Assembly: GCA_947166305.1 (NCBI GenBank)
Contig: CAMVDV010000014.1
Coordinates: 1-64,000 of the forward strand
Source: an uncultured Prevotellaceae bacterium
GTDB lineage: Bacteria > Bacteroidota > Bacteroidia > Bacteroidales > Bacteroidaceae
DNA length: 64,000 bases
Reading direction: 5' to 3'
Each line of letters opens with the position of its first letter. Position 1 is the first letter of the stretch. Shown in pieces: positions 1 through 7,961 of this stretch. The translations under genes and the position numbers were made by a program. The notes under the pieces were generated by a model that was given only the letters and a program-made list of their open reading frames with translations, was not told the DNA's origin and made no database searches.

Positions 1-107
1 AGTACTTGATAATCAGCTTACTCTCTTCTGAATCAATTTCGTCGAACTCACGTTAGATTAATATCTTTGAGTCCTTCGTTCTAATGACCGATTTGGGTTT
101 AATATAA

Positions 108-182
108 GCATTTGCAATGCGATAAAACATTTGTTGCGGGATTGCAAATCCCTATATTCCCTGCGTACGGATTTGAAATCCG
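108..182. repeat. 30-bp-phased palindromes, left copy
   Basis: Three palindromes of one type, GCATTTGCAATGC, GGGATTGCAAATCCC and CGGATTTGAAATCCG, have centres at 114, 145 and 175, spaced 31 and 30 bp. The same type recurs at 20274-20382. The phase differs from the 22-bp arrays. Confidence 0.7.
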
Positions 183-222
183 CACGGACAAGTGGCGAGG
201 ATGAGAATGTTTCGCGGATGGC

Positions 223-242
223 AGACGCGCCACGGCGCGTCC
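223..242. repeat. REP-like hairpin, single copy
   Basis: AGACGCGCCACGGCGCGTCC is one mismatch from the perfect 9-bp-stem hairpin GGACGCGCC-AC-GGCGCGTCC seen elsewhere in the window, and is followed by the same CTACA flank. Here it is a single copy inside the inverted-repeat element. Confidence 0.75.
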
Positions 243-350
243 CTACAGGCTGCTGTTTTCTGCGGACAGCTATATGCAAAAGAGAATTTCGATGGGTGAC
301 GGTGCACAGGGCACAGCCTTTTCCGGCATATCTCGCAGAGTGATGGCAGA

Positions 351-454
351 AACCCTGCAGGGTTATGATTGCATGGTCATGACCATGCAATTGCAACATC
401 ATGACCGTGCAATTGCAGCATCATGACCATGCAAACAACTCCGCCTGCGGTGTT
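351..454. repeat. 22-bp-phased palindrome array, five-unit type, copy 1
   Basis: Palindrome centres fall at 357.5 (AACCCTGCAGGGTT), 379.5, 401.5 and 423.5 (TCATGA-centred; the first is ATGGTCATGACCAT) and 445.5 (AACTCCGCC/TGCGGTGTT), exactly 22 bp apart. Between the TCATGA units sits GCAATTGC, another palindrome, centred on the 11-bp half step. This is one of five copies of the same 88-bp design. Confidence 0.85.
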
Positions 455-520
455 GGCTGCCGGAGCATACAAATCTGAGGTTAAACCCAAATCGGTCATT
501 AGAACGAAGGACTCAAAGAT

Positions 521-682
521 ATGAATCTAAGAACTTCTATTTTATTCCTCGCACATTTCTTCTTGGCATCTTTCCGCCTTATGTGCGGTCACAATGCCCG
601 CATTGCTCCCTTACATAAGACGAAAACCTGCTCTAAGAAGAAATGCACGCTGACTAAAATTCTAATGACCGATTTGGGTTAA
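521..682 (+). CDS. Putative 53-aa small ORF between two repeat arms
   Basis: An ATG-to-TAA frame of 53 codons with a hydrophobic N-terminal segment ([14 protein letters not shown]). It starts inside the end of the arm at 481-522 and its last codons (ILMTDLG) are encoded by the third arm copy, so both ends are made of repeat sequence. No family is recognised and no promoter is obvious. It may be chance coding. It is listed because it is the only frame filling the gap between the element and panD. Confidence 0.2.
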   Translation: MNLRTSILFLAHFFLASFRLMCGHNARIAPLHKTKTCSKKKCTLTKILMTDLG

Positions 683-1020
683 AGGCGGTTGTCGCGGGGG
701 AAGACGACCTTGGGCTGGAAGGCTCGGGCCTCGTCGGGGTCCATGTGAGCGAAGGCCATGATGATGACCGTGTCACCCACGAGCACCTTGCGGGCCGCAG
801 CCCCATTGAGGCAGATGCAGCCCGAACCGCGCTCGCCGCGAATGACATACGTCTCGAAGCGCTCGCCGTTGTTGTTGTCCACCACCTGCACTTTCTCGCC
901 AGCAATGAGCCCTGCGGCATCCATCAGATCTTCGTCGATGGTGATGCTGCCCATGTAGTTGATATTTGCCTCCGTCACCGTGACGCAGTGCAGCTTAGAC
1001 TTCAAGATTTCTATCAACAT
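679..1020 (-). CDS. panD: Aspartate 1-decarboxylase
   Basis: Makes beta-alanine from L-aspartate for pantothenate (coenzyme A) synthesis in the cytosol. The 113-aa length is close to the family's usual 115-130 aa. The self-processing site is visible as Tyr-Met-Gly24-Ser25 in the segment [19 protein letters not shown]. Ser25 would become the pyruvoyl group after cleavage of the Gly-Ser bond. The conserved NGAAAR motif and the VIIMAF strand follow. It lies downstream of panC on the same strand, with a four-helix-bundle gene between them. Its stop codon coincides with the start of a repeat arm shared with the element at 52-530. Confidence 0.97.
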   Translation of the reverse strand: MLIEILKSKLHCVTVTEANINYMGSITIDEDLMDAAGLIAGEKVQVVDNNNGERFETYVIRGERGSGCICLNGAAARKVLVGDTVIIMAFAHMDPDEARAFQPKVVFPRDNRL

Positions 1021-1066
1021 CCTGTTTTATTATTTACTATTTGACGATTTACTATTTACTTTTTAT
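1021..1066. repeat. AT-rich heptad repeats between panD and the four-helix-bundle gene
   Basis: Repeated TTTACTA/TTTGACGA/TTTACTA words of about 7 bp lie immediately upstream of the panD start. The same words appear as their reverse complement at 1454-1513, so the four-helix-bundle gene is bracketed by inverted heptad tracts. Confidence 0.7.
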
Positions 1067-1453
1067 TTACAATTTATTTGATTTAGCTATTTCATCGGCA
1101 TTCATCCTCGTTTTAGTTGTCACAATTGACTTGGCTATGATGTTCAGCAGTTCGCAGCATTCCTGATGCAAGGGCTTGAGCCGCGCTTCCTTGAGCATCT
1201 GCGAACGCATGATGATGTCGAGCCAATGAGAAGTCTCGTCGAGTTCCTCCTCCACCATCTTCAGTTTGTTTATGAAATCTTTGTCGGACTTGGCAAGACA
1301 CGCGGCCCTGTAGTTTGCCGAAGGCGACGTGCCGGAGCGGACAATCTGCCGTGCCACCGCATTTCCCGATATGCTGGACGGCAAAGCGTCCACCATTTTG
1401 ATGATGCGGACAGCAAAGTCGGTCATACGCTCGCGGAGTTCGTCCTTATTCAT
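1067..1453 (-). CDS. Four-helix-bundle protein (S23 / 23S rRNA-intervening-sequence protein family)
   Basis: A 128-aa protein of the small four-helix-bundle family first known from 23S rRNA intervening sequences. Typical marks are the N-terminal RMTDFAVRIIKMVDALP helix, the RQIVRSGTSPSANYRAA motif and the EELDETSHWLDII motif. It is all alpha, with no signal peptide or membrane segment. The biochemical role of the family is not established; relatives act as accessory proteins of diversity-generating retroelements, but no reverse transcriptase is visible here. It splits panC from panD and is flanked on both sides by AT-rich heptad repeats in inverted orientation, which suggests it arrived as a cassette. 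The last residues are KSNKL. Confidence 0.9.
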   Translation of the reverse strand: MNKDELRERMTDFAVRIIKMVDALPSSISGNAVARQIVRSGTSPSANYRAACLAKSDKDFINKLKMVEEELDETSHWLDIIMRSQMLKEARLKPLHQECCELLNIIAKSIVTTKTRMNADEIAKSNKL

Positions 1454-1513
1454 AAATTACTAAATAGCGAAATCGTAAATAAATCGTAAATAGTAAATAG
1501 TGAAATCGTAAAT
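1454..1513. repeat. AT-rich heptad repeats between panC and the four-helix-bundle gene
   Basis: Tandem 7-bp words such as AAATCGT and AAATAGT fill the whole gap upstream of the four-helix-bundle start. They are the reverse complement of the tract at 1021-1066. Confidence 0.75.
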
Positions 1514-2356
1514 TTATTTGTATCTGATATGGTCGATGAGCCTGATGGGTTTCTCTCCGCAGAAGACGGTGATGCAGCCCACGATGCTCGGTGCGGCGTC
1601 CCAGGAAGCGACGTCGGCCAGCGTGTCGCCGTCCACGATGCTGAAATACTGCACCTCCAGGCCCGGGATGGCGTTGATGTGCTCCACAACGTAGTCGTGC
1701 GTCTGCTGCACCGAAAGGCCGAGCCCGCGGCTTTCCTTCATCACACGGTAGATGTTGGCTGCCGTTCGGCGCTCATCGTCGGTGAGGAGGCTGTTACGGC
1801 TGCTCAGTGCGAGGCCGTCGGGCTGGCGCACCACGGGGCAAGGCACCATCTCGACCTTGAATCCCAAGTCGTCCACCATGCGGCGGATGACGGCAATCTG
1901 CTGGTAGTCCTTCTCTCCGAAGTAGGCACGGTCCGGCTCGACGTAGGTGAAGAGCTTGCTCACAATCTGGCAGACGCCGTTGAAGTGGCCCGGACGCATG
2001 GCTCCCTCCATCACAGAGTCGGTGGGAGGATAGCTGAAGTGCCTTGTGTCAGGCTCGGGATAGATTTCCTTCACCGTGGGCGCAAAGGCAATGTCCGCCC
2101 CGCACTCCTCGAGCAGGCGGCAGTCGGCCTCGAGCGTCCTGGGGTAACGTTCCAGGTCCTTCGGGTCGTTGAACTGAGTGGGATTGAGAAAAATGCTAAC
2201 CACGGTGACGTCATTCTCAGCGACGCTCCTGCGCACGAGCGATGCGTGGCCTTCGTGGAGGGCACCCATCGTAGGCACGAAGCCTATGCTCTTCCCTTCG
2301 CTGCGACGCTGCGCCAAGAGCTCGCGAAGCAGACTTATACTGTTAACTGTTTCCAT
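1514..2356 (-). CDS. panC: Pantoate--beta-alanine ligase
   Basis: Joins pantoate and beta-alanine with ATP to give pantothenate. The protein is about 280 aa, the usual length. The nucleotide-binding motif is [14 protein letters not shown] near residue 30. Also visible are FLNPTQF, the PGHFNGV motif, FGEKDYQQ and the SSRN (KMSKS-like) motif. The ATG at 2356 (METVNS) is preferred over an in-frame GTG at 2365, which would lie only a few bases from the expected transcription start. It is transcribed with the four-helix-bundle gene and panD, and divergently from the starch-synthase-like gene. Confidence 0.97.
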   Translation of the reverse strand: METVNSISLLRELLAQRRSEGKSIGFVPTMGALHEGHASLVRRSVAENDVTVVSIFLNPTQFNDPKDLERYPRTLEADCRLLEECGADIAFAPTVKEIYPEPDTRHFSYPPTDSVMEGAMRPGHFNGVCQIVSKLFTYVEPDRAYFGEKDYQQIAVIRRMVDDLGFKVEMVPCPVVRQPDGLALSSRNSLLTDDERRTAANIYRVMKESRGLGLSVQQTHDYVVEHINAIPGLEVQYFSIVDGDTLADVASWDAAPSIVGCITVFCGEKPIRLIDHIRYK

Positions 2357-2376
2357 ATATTGCACTTAAAATCGTG

Positions 2377-2384
2377 CAAAGTAA
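2377..2384 (-). promoter_or_regulatory. Possible -7 box for panC
   Basis: On the minus strand this reads TTACTTTG, one mismatch from TAnnTTTG, about 20 bp upstream of the panC ATG. Confidence 0.4.
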
Positions 2385-2479
2385 CACAGTTTTTATGAAT
2401 TAGGAAAGCATTTGTCGCATTTTTATTCTAAAAAGTGTGAAAAGACGGCGAAAAACATTGCCGAGTGCAAAAAAAATCG

Positions 2480-2487
2480 TACCTTTG
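2480..2487 (+). promoter_or_regulatory. Promoter -7 box for the starch-synthase-like gene
   Basis: TACCTTTG matches the Bacteroidota -7 consensus, with ATTG at 2457-2460 about 19 bp upstream as the -33 element. The start codon follows at 2514. Confidence 0.8.
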
Positions 2488-2513
2488 CACGGATACTATA
2501 GACATTAACAGAG

Positions 2514-3353
2514 ATGACCAAAGCCAAGAAGATACTCTTCGTCACACAAGAGATGCTGCCGTTTGTGCCGGAGACCGACATGGCCACGATGGGCAGATAT
2601 CTGCCCCAGGCTGTTCAAGAGAAAAGCAGGGAAATACGCTCCTTCATGCCCAAATGGGGCATCATCAACGAGCGGAGGAACCAACTGCACGAAGTCATCA
2701 GGCTGAGCGGTATCAACATTGTGGTCGACGACACCGACCACCCTCTCGTCATCAAGGTGGCAAGCATCCCTGCAGCCAGGATGCAAATCTACTTCATCGA
2801 CAACGACGACTACTTTGCCGGGCGCAAGATGGCTCTCGATGCCGACGGAAAGGAATATGACGACAACGCCGAGCGCGCCGCCTTCTATGCACGCGGCGTC
2901 CTGGAGACCATCAAGAAGCTCAAGTGGACGCCCGACATCATCCATTGCTTCGGCTGGACAGGCAGCATCATCCCCCTCTACGTCAAGACTGCCTACGCCG
3001 AGGAACCCTCCTTCCGCGACTGCAAAGTCATCTTCACGCCCTCCACGCAGACGCTCACCTCGCCCGTGCCATCCAACATGGACGGCATCATCGCTTTCCG
3101 CAACGCCACTATCTCTGCCACGCGGGGGCTCGGAGAGAAGAAGCTCATGCCGATGCTCAACAAGCTTGGCGTGAAATATGCCGACGGCATCGGTCTGCTG
3201 GCCGAGAATCCCGACCTCGCAAAGTACGCCGAAGGGCTCGGCAAGCCCTGCCTCGGCCCCGTCGATGCAGAAGACTACGGCATACACTACCCTGCCTTCT
3301 ACGACACAATCTGGAACATTGGCAGAGAAGAAGAGGAGGAGAACGCACACTAA
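2514..3353 (+). CDS. Starch-synthase catalytic-domain protein (GT5 N-terminal domain only)
   Basis: A 279-aa cytosolic protein that starts with KKILFVTQEMLPFVPETDMATMGRY, the N-terminal fold of glycogen/starch synthase (GT5). It continues through DIIHCFGWTGSIIPLY, the segment equivalent to the HxHDW region. It ends before the C-terminal GT1-type domain that carries the KTGGL-like nucleotide-sugar site. Full glycogen synthases are about 470 aa or more, so this cannot be assumed to be an active synthase. Bacteroidota commonly encode this short form next to a DUF4270 gene and panC/panD, as here. A role in polysaccharide or exopolymer metabolism is inference. The DUF4270 gene starts 20 bp downstream, so the two are probably cotranscribed. 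Confidence 0.85.
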   Translation: MTKAKKILFVTQEMLPFVPETDMATMGRYLPQAVQEKSREIRSFMPKWGIINERRNQLHEVIRLSGINIVVDDTDHPLVIKVASIPAARMQIYFIDNDDYFAGRKMALDADGKEYDDNAERAAFYARGVLETIKKLKWTPDIIHCFGWTGSIIPLYVKTAYAEEPSFRDCKVIFTPSTQTLTSPVPSNMDGIIAFRNATISATRGLGEKKLMPMLNKLGVKYADGIGLLAENPDLAKYAEGLGKPCLGPVDAEDYGIHYPAFYDTIWNIGREEEEENAH

Positions 3354-3373
3354 GCAAGAACACACCACAGACA

Positions 3374-4828
3374 ATGAAACATAGCTCCACGGCCTGGGCA
3401 GCCCTCGTGCTGGCCACAGCCTTTGCCCTCACCGGCTGCGACGAAGGAACCGGCACCCTCGGCATCTACCCGCAGCAAGATGCACTCAACACGTCGACGT
3501 CCACCTTCGACGTCCTCTCCTTCGACATGCTCAATGCCGTCGTCCCCGCAGGCAGCACCACAAGCTTCCTGGGCAAAGTCATCGACCCCGAGACCGACCA
3601 AGCCATCACCGCCACCTTCGCCGCACAGTTCCACACCTTCGAGAACTACACCTTCCCCAACCGCGAATACATCATCGGCGACGACGGCTTCCTCTGCGAC
3701 TCCGTCGAGCTCCGTCTCTTCATCAAGAACACCTTCGGCGACAAGAGCAACCCCATGAAACTGGAAGTATGGCCGCTCAGCCGCGACGAAGGAAAACTGC
3801 TCAAGGAGTCGGAAAGCCTCTTCACGAACACCGACCTCTGGCAGTTCGTGGACGAAACCGACGGCCCCCTCGCCACGAAAGTCTTCACCGCAACAGACTA
3901 CGCCGTGAGCGACGCACAGCGAGCCAGCAGGACCTACACCGACAACGTCCGCATCGTGCTCCCCAAGGAAACAGGACAGGACATCATGGAGGCCTACTAC
4001 AGCAACCCAGCCCACTTCCGCGACTCCTACACCTTCATCCGCAACGTCTGCCCGGGCTTCCTTTTCCGCACCGTCAGCGGCACAGGCACAATGCTCAACC
4101 TCGAAGTCTGCACCATGAACCTCAGCTTCCGCTACAAGAACCCCGCCTACCCCGACTCCACCATCTCAGCCCTCTGCCGCTTCGCCGCCACGCCCGAGGT
4201 GATGCAATGCACGCAGTTCGAAAGCAGCAACCTCGAGGGACTCATCGGCAACGAACAATACACCATGCTCAAGACCCCGGCCGGGATATGCACAGAGCTC
4301 GTCCTGCCCGTCAACGACATCTACAAAGGGCACGAGAACGACAGCATCACCCGAGCCTCAATCACCCTCACACGGATCAACAACCAAGACGAGGACGCAC
4401 AGGACGACGCCTATGCACTGGGCATCTCCCAGCAGTTGCTGCTCGTGAGGAAGCAGAACATGGACACATTCTTCGCAAAACATCAGGTGAGCGACTCGCG
4501 GCAATCCTACACCACCAACTTCATCCCCACATACAACAGCTACACCTTCGCCAACATCGCACAGCTCATCACCTACTGTCAGCAAGAGAAGAAGGCAGGC
4601 CTCCGGTCGTCAGGCATGACCGAGGAACAATGGGAAGCCGCCCACCCCGACTGGAACCGCGTGGTACTCGTACCCGTCACCATCGCCTCAGCAACAGATG
4701 CCAACGGCAACACCTCGCAGGTTTCCGTCAACCAAGACCTCAGTCTTTGCAGCACGAAACTTGTGCGCGGCACAAAGGCCACCCCCATCAAGATGCAAGT
4801 CATCTACAGCAACCTCACCAGCAAATAA
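3374..4828 (+). CDS. DUF4270-type outer-membrane lipoprotein
   Basis: A 484-aa lipoprotein. The signal peptide MKHSSTAWAALVLATAFALT is followed by GCDEGTGTLG, whose Cys should be lipidated. The rest matches the Bacteroidota DUF4270 pattern: an early DVLSFDMLNAVVPAGSTTSFLGKV stretch, a 'FPNREYIIGDDGF' segment, and a C-terminal region near NDSITRASITLTRIN. DUF4270 has no proven activity; its steady neighbour is the short starch-synthase-like gene, suggesting a joint envelope or glycan role. The start was set at the lipoprotein signal rather than at upstream in-frame starts, which would overlap the preceding gene. Confidence 0.85.
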   Translation: MKHSSTAWAALVLATAFALTGCDEGTGTLGIYPQQDALNTSTSTFDVLSFDMLNAVVPAGSTTSFLGKVIDPETDQAITATFAAQFHTFENYTFPNREYIIGDDGFLCDSVELRLFIKNTFGDKSNPMKLEVWPLSRDEGKLLKESESLFTNTDLWQFVDETDGPLATKVFTATDYAVSDAQRASRTYTDNVRIVLPKETGQDIMEAYYSNPAHFRDSYTFIRNVCPGFLFRTVSGTGTMLNLEVCTMNLSFRYKNPAYPDSTISALCRFAATPEVMQCTQFESSNLEGLIGNEQYTMLKTPAGICTELVLPVNDIYKGHENDSITRASITLTRINNQDEDAQDDAYALGISQQLLLVRKQNMDTFFAKHQVSDSRQSYTTNFIPTYNSYTFANIAQLITYCQQEKKAGLRSSGMTEEQWEAAHPDWNRVVLVPVTIASATDANGNTSQVSVNQDLSLCSTKLVRGTKATPIKMQVIYSNLTSK

Positions 4829-4866
4829 CACTATACATTATATATATATATTAAATACACACCGCT

Positions 4867-5271
4867 ATGAAACATTTCATGCTCCTTGCGGCCATGGCTC
4901 TTTGTCTGGCCGTCACTATGCCCACTTCTGCCCAGGCAGGCAAGAAGAGAGATGCACGCATTGCCTACGTCCTGAAGAACCTTAGGCTCAAGAGCGACGT
5001 GGAAGCAAAGTTCAAGCCAGTGCTCGAAGCTTATCTCAAGGAACTCTCCGACCTAAAGGACCCCTACAAAGCCATGAAGGACGAACTGCAGGATGCCATC
5101 GACGCCAACAAGCTCACCCCTGCACAGTGCGACAAACTCTTCGAGGCAAAGCAGAAGCAGGAAGAGAAAGAACCGGCCCTGCAACGCAAATGGTACGCCA
5201 AGTTCAAGACAGTCATCACCACTCAGCAGGCTTACAAAGCCATGAAGCTCAGCGACGACAAACTGGAGTGA
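4867..5271 (+). CDS. Small secreted helical protein
   Basis: A 134-aa protein with a signal peptide (MKHFMLLAAMALCLAVTMPTSAQA) and a mature part of about 110 aa that is charged and mostly helical. The phrase LTPAQCDKLFEAKQKQEEKEP resembles the LTxxQ signature of Spy/CpxP-like periplasmic chaperones, but only one such motif is clear. No enzyme motif is seen. It ends 4 bp before ettA, so it is probably in the same transcript. Function unknown; a periplasmic stress or chaperone role is a weak inference. Confidence 0.75.
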   Translation: MKHFMLLAAMALCLAVTMPTSAQAGKKRDARIAYVLKNLRLKSDVEAKFKPVLEAYLKELSDLKDPYKAMKDELQDAIDANKLTPAQCDKLFEAKQKQEEKEPALQRKWYAKFKTVITTQQAYKAMKLSDDKLE

Positions 5272-5275
5272 ATCT

Positions 5276-6973
5276 ATGGCAACGACAGACGACAAGAAGA
5301 TTATCTTCTCGATGGTCGGCGTGAGCAAGACCATACAGCAGAACCAAAAGCAAGTCCTCAAGAACATCTACCTCTCCTTCTTCTACGGCGCCAAGATAGG
5401 CATCGTCGGCATGAACGGCGCGGGCAAATCCACGCTCATGAAGATTATTGCCGGCATCGAGCAGCAGTATCAGGGCAACGTCGTGTGGAGTCCGGGCTAC
5501 AGCGTGGGCTACCTTGAGCAAGACCCCAAGCTCGACGACGACAAGACGGTCATCGAGGTGGTGAAGGAAGGCGTGCAGCACATCGTGGATGCCTTGGCTG
5601 AATACGAAGAGATAAACCAGAAGTTCGGCCTGCCCGAATACTATGAGGACGAGGACAAGATGAACCAACTCTTCGCCCGGCAGGGTGAGTTGCAGGACAT
5701 CATCGACAGCACCGACGCATGGAACTTGGACAGTAAGCTGGAACGCGCCATGGATGCACTTCGCTGTCCGCCGGCCGACCAACCGATTCGTGAGCTGAGC
5801 GGTGGCGAACGTCGTCGCGTGGCACTCTGCCGCCTGCTCCTTCAGAAGCCCGACGTGCTGCTGCTCGACGAACCGACCAACCACTTGGATGCCGAAAGCA
5901 TCGACTGGCTCGAGCAACACCTCACACAATACGAGGGCACGGTCATCGCCGTGACGCACGACCGTTACTTCCTCGACGACGTGGCCGGCTGGATATTGGA
6001 ACTCGATCGAGGCGAAGGCATTCCCTGGCAAGGCAACTATTCCTCCTGGCTCGAGCAGAAGACGAAGCGCATGGAGCAGGAAGAGAAAGTGGCAAGCAAG
6101 CGCCGCAAGACGCTGGAACGTGAGTTGGAGTGGGTTCGAATGTCGCCCAAGGCACGTCAGGCAAAGGGCAAGGCTCGCCTCAACAGCTACGACAAACTGC
6201 TCAACGAAGAACAGAAGGAGCGCGAAGAGAAGCTCGAGATATTCATTCCCAACGGCCCTCGCCTTGGCAACAAGGTGATTGAAGCGCACGGAGTCTGCAA
6301 GGCTTTCGGCGAGAAGACACTCATCAAGGACCTCGACTTCATGCTCCCTCCTGGAGGCATTGTGGGAGTCATCGGACCGAACGGCGCAGGAAAGACGACG
6401 CTCTTCCGCATGATAATGGGATTGGAGCAGCCCGATGCAGGAACATTTGAAGTAGGCGAGACGGTCAAGATTTCATACGTTGACCAGAGTCACAAGGACA
6501 TCAAGCCGGACCAAAGCGTCTATCAGGTCATCAGCCAGGGCAACGAACTGATGCGTCTGGGCGGACGCGACGTCAATTGCCGTGCCTACCTGAGTCGTTT
6601 CAACTTCAGCGGAGCAGACCAGGAGAAGAAGTGTGGTGTGCTGTCGGGCGGCGAACGCAATCGTCTGCATCTGGCCTTGGCGCTCAAGCAGGAGGGCAAC
6701 GTGCTCTTGCTCGACGAGCCGACCAATGACATCGACGTCAACACACTGCGCGCCCTCGAGGAAGGCCTTGAGAACTTTGCCGGCTGTGCCGTTGTCATCA
6801 GCCACGACCGCTGGTTCCTCGACCGCATCTGCACACACATCCTTGCCTACGAAGGCGACGGCAACGTCTTCTACTTCGAGGGAAGCTACACCGACTACGA
6901 GGCCAACAAGCTGAAACGCCTCGGGCTGGAAGAGCCAAAGCGCATCCGCTACCGCAAGCTGATGGAAGACTAA
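5276..6973 (+). CDS. ettA: ABC-F ATPase, energy-dependent translational throttle EttA
   Basis: A 565-aa cytosolic ABC-F protein with two ATPase domains and no membrane segments. EttA binds the ribosomal E site and gates the first peptide bond according to the ATP/ADP ratio. First domain: Walker A GMNGAGKS near residue 45, signature LSGGERRR near 174, Walker B VLLLDEPTNHLDAE near 195. Second domain: GPNGAGKT near 367, LSGGERNR near 455, VLLLDEPTNDID near 476. A basic linker rich in Arg, Lys and Glu lies between them and a short P-site arm lies within domain 1. The length fits EttA rather than Uup or resistance ABC-F proteins. Confidence 0.95.
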   Translation: MATTDDKKIIFSMVGVSKTIQQNQKQVLKNIYLSFFYGAKIGIVGMNGAGKSTLMKIIAGIEQQYQGNVVWSPGYSVGYLEQDPKLDDDKTVIEVVKEGVQHIVDALAEYEEINQKFGLPEYYEDEDKMNQLFARQGELQDIIDSTDAWNLDSKLERAMDALRCPPADQPIRELSGGERRRVALCRLLLQKPDVLLLDEPTNHLDAESIDWLEQHLTQYEGTVIAVTHDRYFLDDVAGWILELDRGEGIPWQGNYSSWLEQKTKRMEQEEKVASKRRKTLERELEWVRMSPKARQAKGKARLNSYDKLLNEEQKEREEKLEIFIPNGPRLGNKVIEAHGVCKAFGEKTLIKDLDFMLPPGGIVGVIGPNGAGKTTLFRMIMGLEQPDAGTFEVGETVKISYVDQSHKDIKPDQSVYQVISQGNELMRLGGRDVNCRAYLSRFNFSGADQEKKCGVLSGGERNRLHLALALKQEGNVLLLDEPTNDIDVNTLRALEEGLENFAGCAVVISHDRWFLDRICTHILAYEGDGNVFYFEGSYTDYEANKLKRLGLEEPKRIRYRKLMED

Positions 6974-7025
6974 CGGCCCTCTCCTAACCTCCCCCAAGAG
7001 GGAGGAACTGAAGGACAAACATATT
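6974..7025. repeat. C/G-rich intergenic palindrome
   Basis: The gap between ettA and the DUF3737 gene holds CCCTCTCC and CTCCCCCAAGAGGGAGG. This is a member of the C-rich palindromic repeat family also seen at 7866-7935, 14627-14690, 31271-31341, 38390-38458, 40580-40655 and 63440-63500. Confidence 0.6.
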
Positions 7026-7961
7026 ATGACAGAAATAAAAGACCAAGAGTTTGGCGGCGAGAGGCCGCTTTATACATTGCATGATGCACGACTGGAAAGG
7101 GTGACGATACATCTGGGCGAGTCGAGCATCAAGGAAAGCGGAAACATTGAGGCATACAATTGCACGTTCGAGGGCAAATACGTCTTCTGGGAGTGCCGGG
7201 GCTTCCTTGCCGAGGACTGCCTCTTCAAGACATCGGCGCGCTCATCCCTATGGTATAGTGCGAACGGTCGGCTTGTCCGCTGCCATGTGGATGCGCCCAA
7301 GATGTTCCGACGCATGAAGGGTATCGAACTGCAGGACTGTCGCTTCACCGATGCACAAGAGACGCTGTGGGACTGCGACCGCGTCAGCATCCGCGATTGC
7401 TTCATCGGGAATGCTGACTATTTCGGTATGCATACGGACAACGTCAACATCGAGCGACTGCACCTCGAAGGCAACTATGGCTTCCAATACAGCAAGAATG
7501 TGGAGATAAAGGACTCCCTGCTGAACAGCAAGGATGCCTTCTGGGAGACGGAGAACGTGACGATAACGGACAGCGAGGTCAACGGTGAATACCTCGGCTG
7601 GTACAGTAAGGGGCTGACCCTCATTCGATGCCACATCACGGGCGAGCAGCCGTTGTGCTATTGCGAAGACCTCACCCTGGTGGACTGCACTTTTGGTCCC
7701 GACTGCAACCTCGCCCTGGAATACAGCACCGTCCGCGCAAGCATCAAGGGCGACGTGCATAGCATCAAGAACCCTATGAGCGGCAACATCACCGTGGAAG
7801 GCCACATCGGGGAAATCATTTTCGACGAGAACCAGAAGGTGCTGGCAGGACTCTCACAGAACCTCTCCCCTACCGGGAAAAAGGCAGTCACCATCAAGGA
7901 AGGTATCATCTCCTCTCCCCGCATCGGGGAGGGTCTGACCTATGAAGTACACGCAGAGTAA
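7026..7961 (+). CDS. DUF3737 family protein (right-handed beta-helix-like)
   Basis: A 311-aa cytosolic protein made of repeated short beta strands with regularly placed Cys, Trp and Asp (for example NCTFEGKYVFWECRGFLAEDCLF, then LQDCRFTDAQETLWDCDRVSIRDC). This is the pattern of DUF3737, which probably folds as a parallel beta helix. It opens with the family signature QEFGGERPLY. No catalytic activity is established. The last 35 residues (from about NLSPTGKK to YEVHAE) look unlike the family and are encoded by C/G-rich repeat sequence, so the C-terminus was probably replaced or extended. Its 3' end overlaps the MATE gene by 20 bp. Confidence 0.85.
   Translation: MTEIKDQEFGGERPLYTLHDARLERVTIHLGESSIKESGNIEAYNCTFEGKYVFWECRGFLAEDCLFKTSARSSLWYSANGRLVRCHVDAPKMFRRMKGIELQDCRFTDAQETLWDCDRVSIRDCFIGNADYFGMHTDNVNIERLHLEGNYGFQYSKNVEIKDSLLNSKDAFWETENVTITDSEVNGEYLGWYSKGLTLIRCHITGEQPLCYCEDLTLVDCTFGPDCNLALEYSTVRASIKGDVHSIKNPMSGNITVEGHIGEIIFDENQKVLAGLSQNLSPTGKKAVTIKEGIISSPRIGEGLTYEVHAE
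7866..7935. repeat. C/G-rich palindromic repeat within the end of the DUF3737 gene
   Basis: CTCTCCCCTACCGGG and CCTCTCCCCGCATCGGGGAGG are paired C-rich and G-rich words of the family found between genes elsewhere in this window, here read in frame as the protein tail. Confidence 0.6.

Larger units (their letters stand above)
52..530. mobile_element. Inverted-repeat-bounded element (MITE-like or invertible segment)
   Basis: Positions 61-102 and 481-522 are perfect 42-bp inverted copies of each other. The similarity extends outward with a mismatch to about 53 and 530. The 378 bp between them hold no convincing gene but carry three palindromic repeat types: the 30-bp-phased GGATTTGCAAATCC set, one GGACGCGCC hairpin and one 22-bp-phased array. 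A third partial copy of the arm (TTCTAATGACCGATTTGGGTT) lies at 660-680 and runs into the panD stop codon. No transposase or recombinase is visible. This could be a non-autonomous transposon, an invertible segment or a recombination hotspot; the sequence alone does not decide. Confidence 0.6.

Noticed and set aside
351..454. CRISPR-like array
   Set aside because: Units are contiguous with no unique spacers, each unit is itself palindromic, copies are dispersed, and no cas gene is present.
1067..1453. Diversity-generating retroelement accessory protein
   Set aside because: The fold family is right, but no reverse transcriptase, template repeat or variable repeat is visible near it.
2514..3353. 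Complete glycogen synthase
   Set aside because: The C-terminal nucleotide-sugar binding domain is absent.
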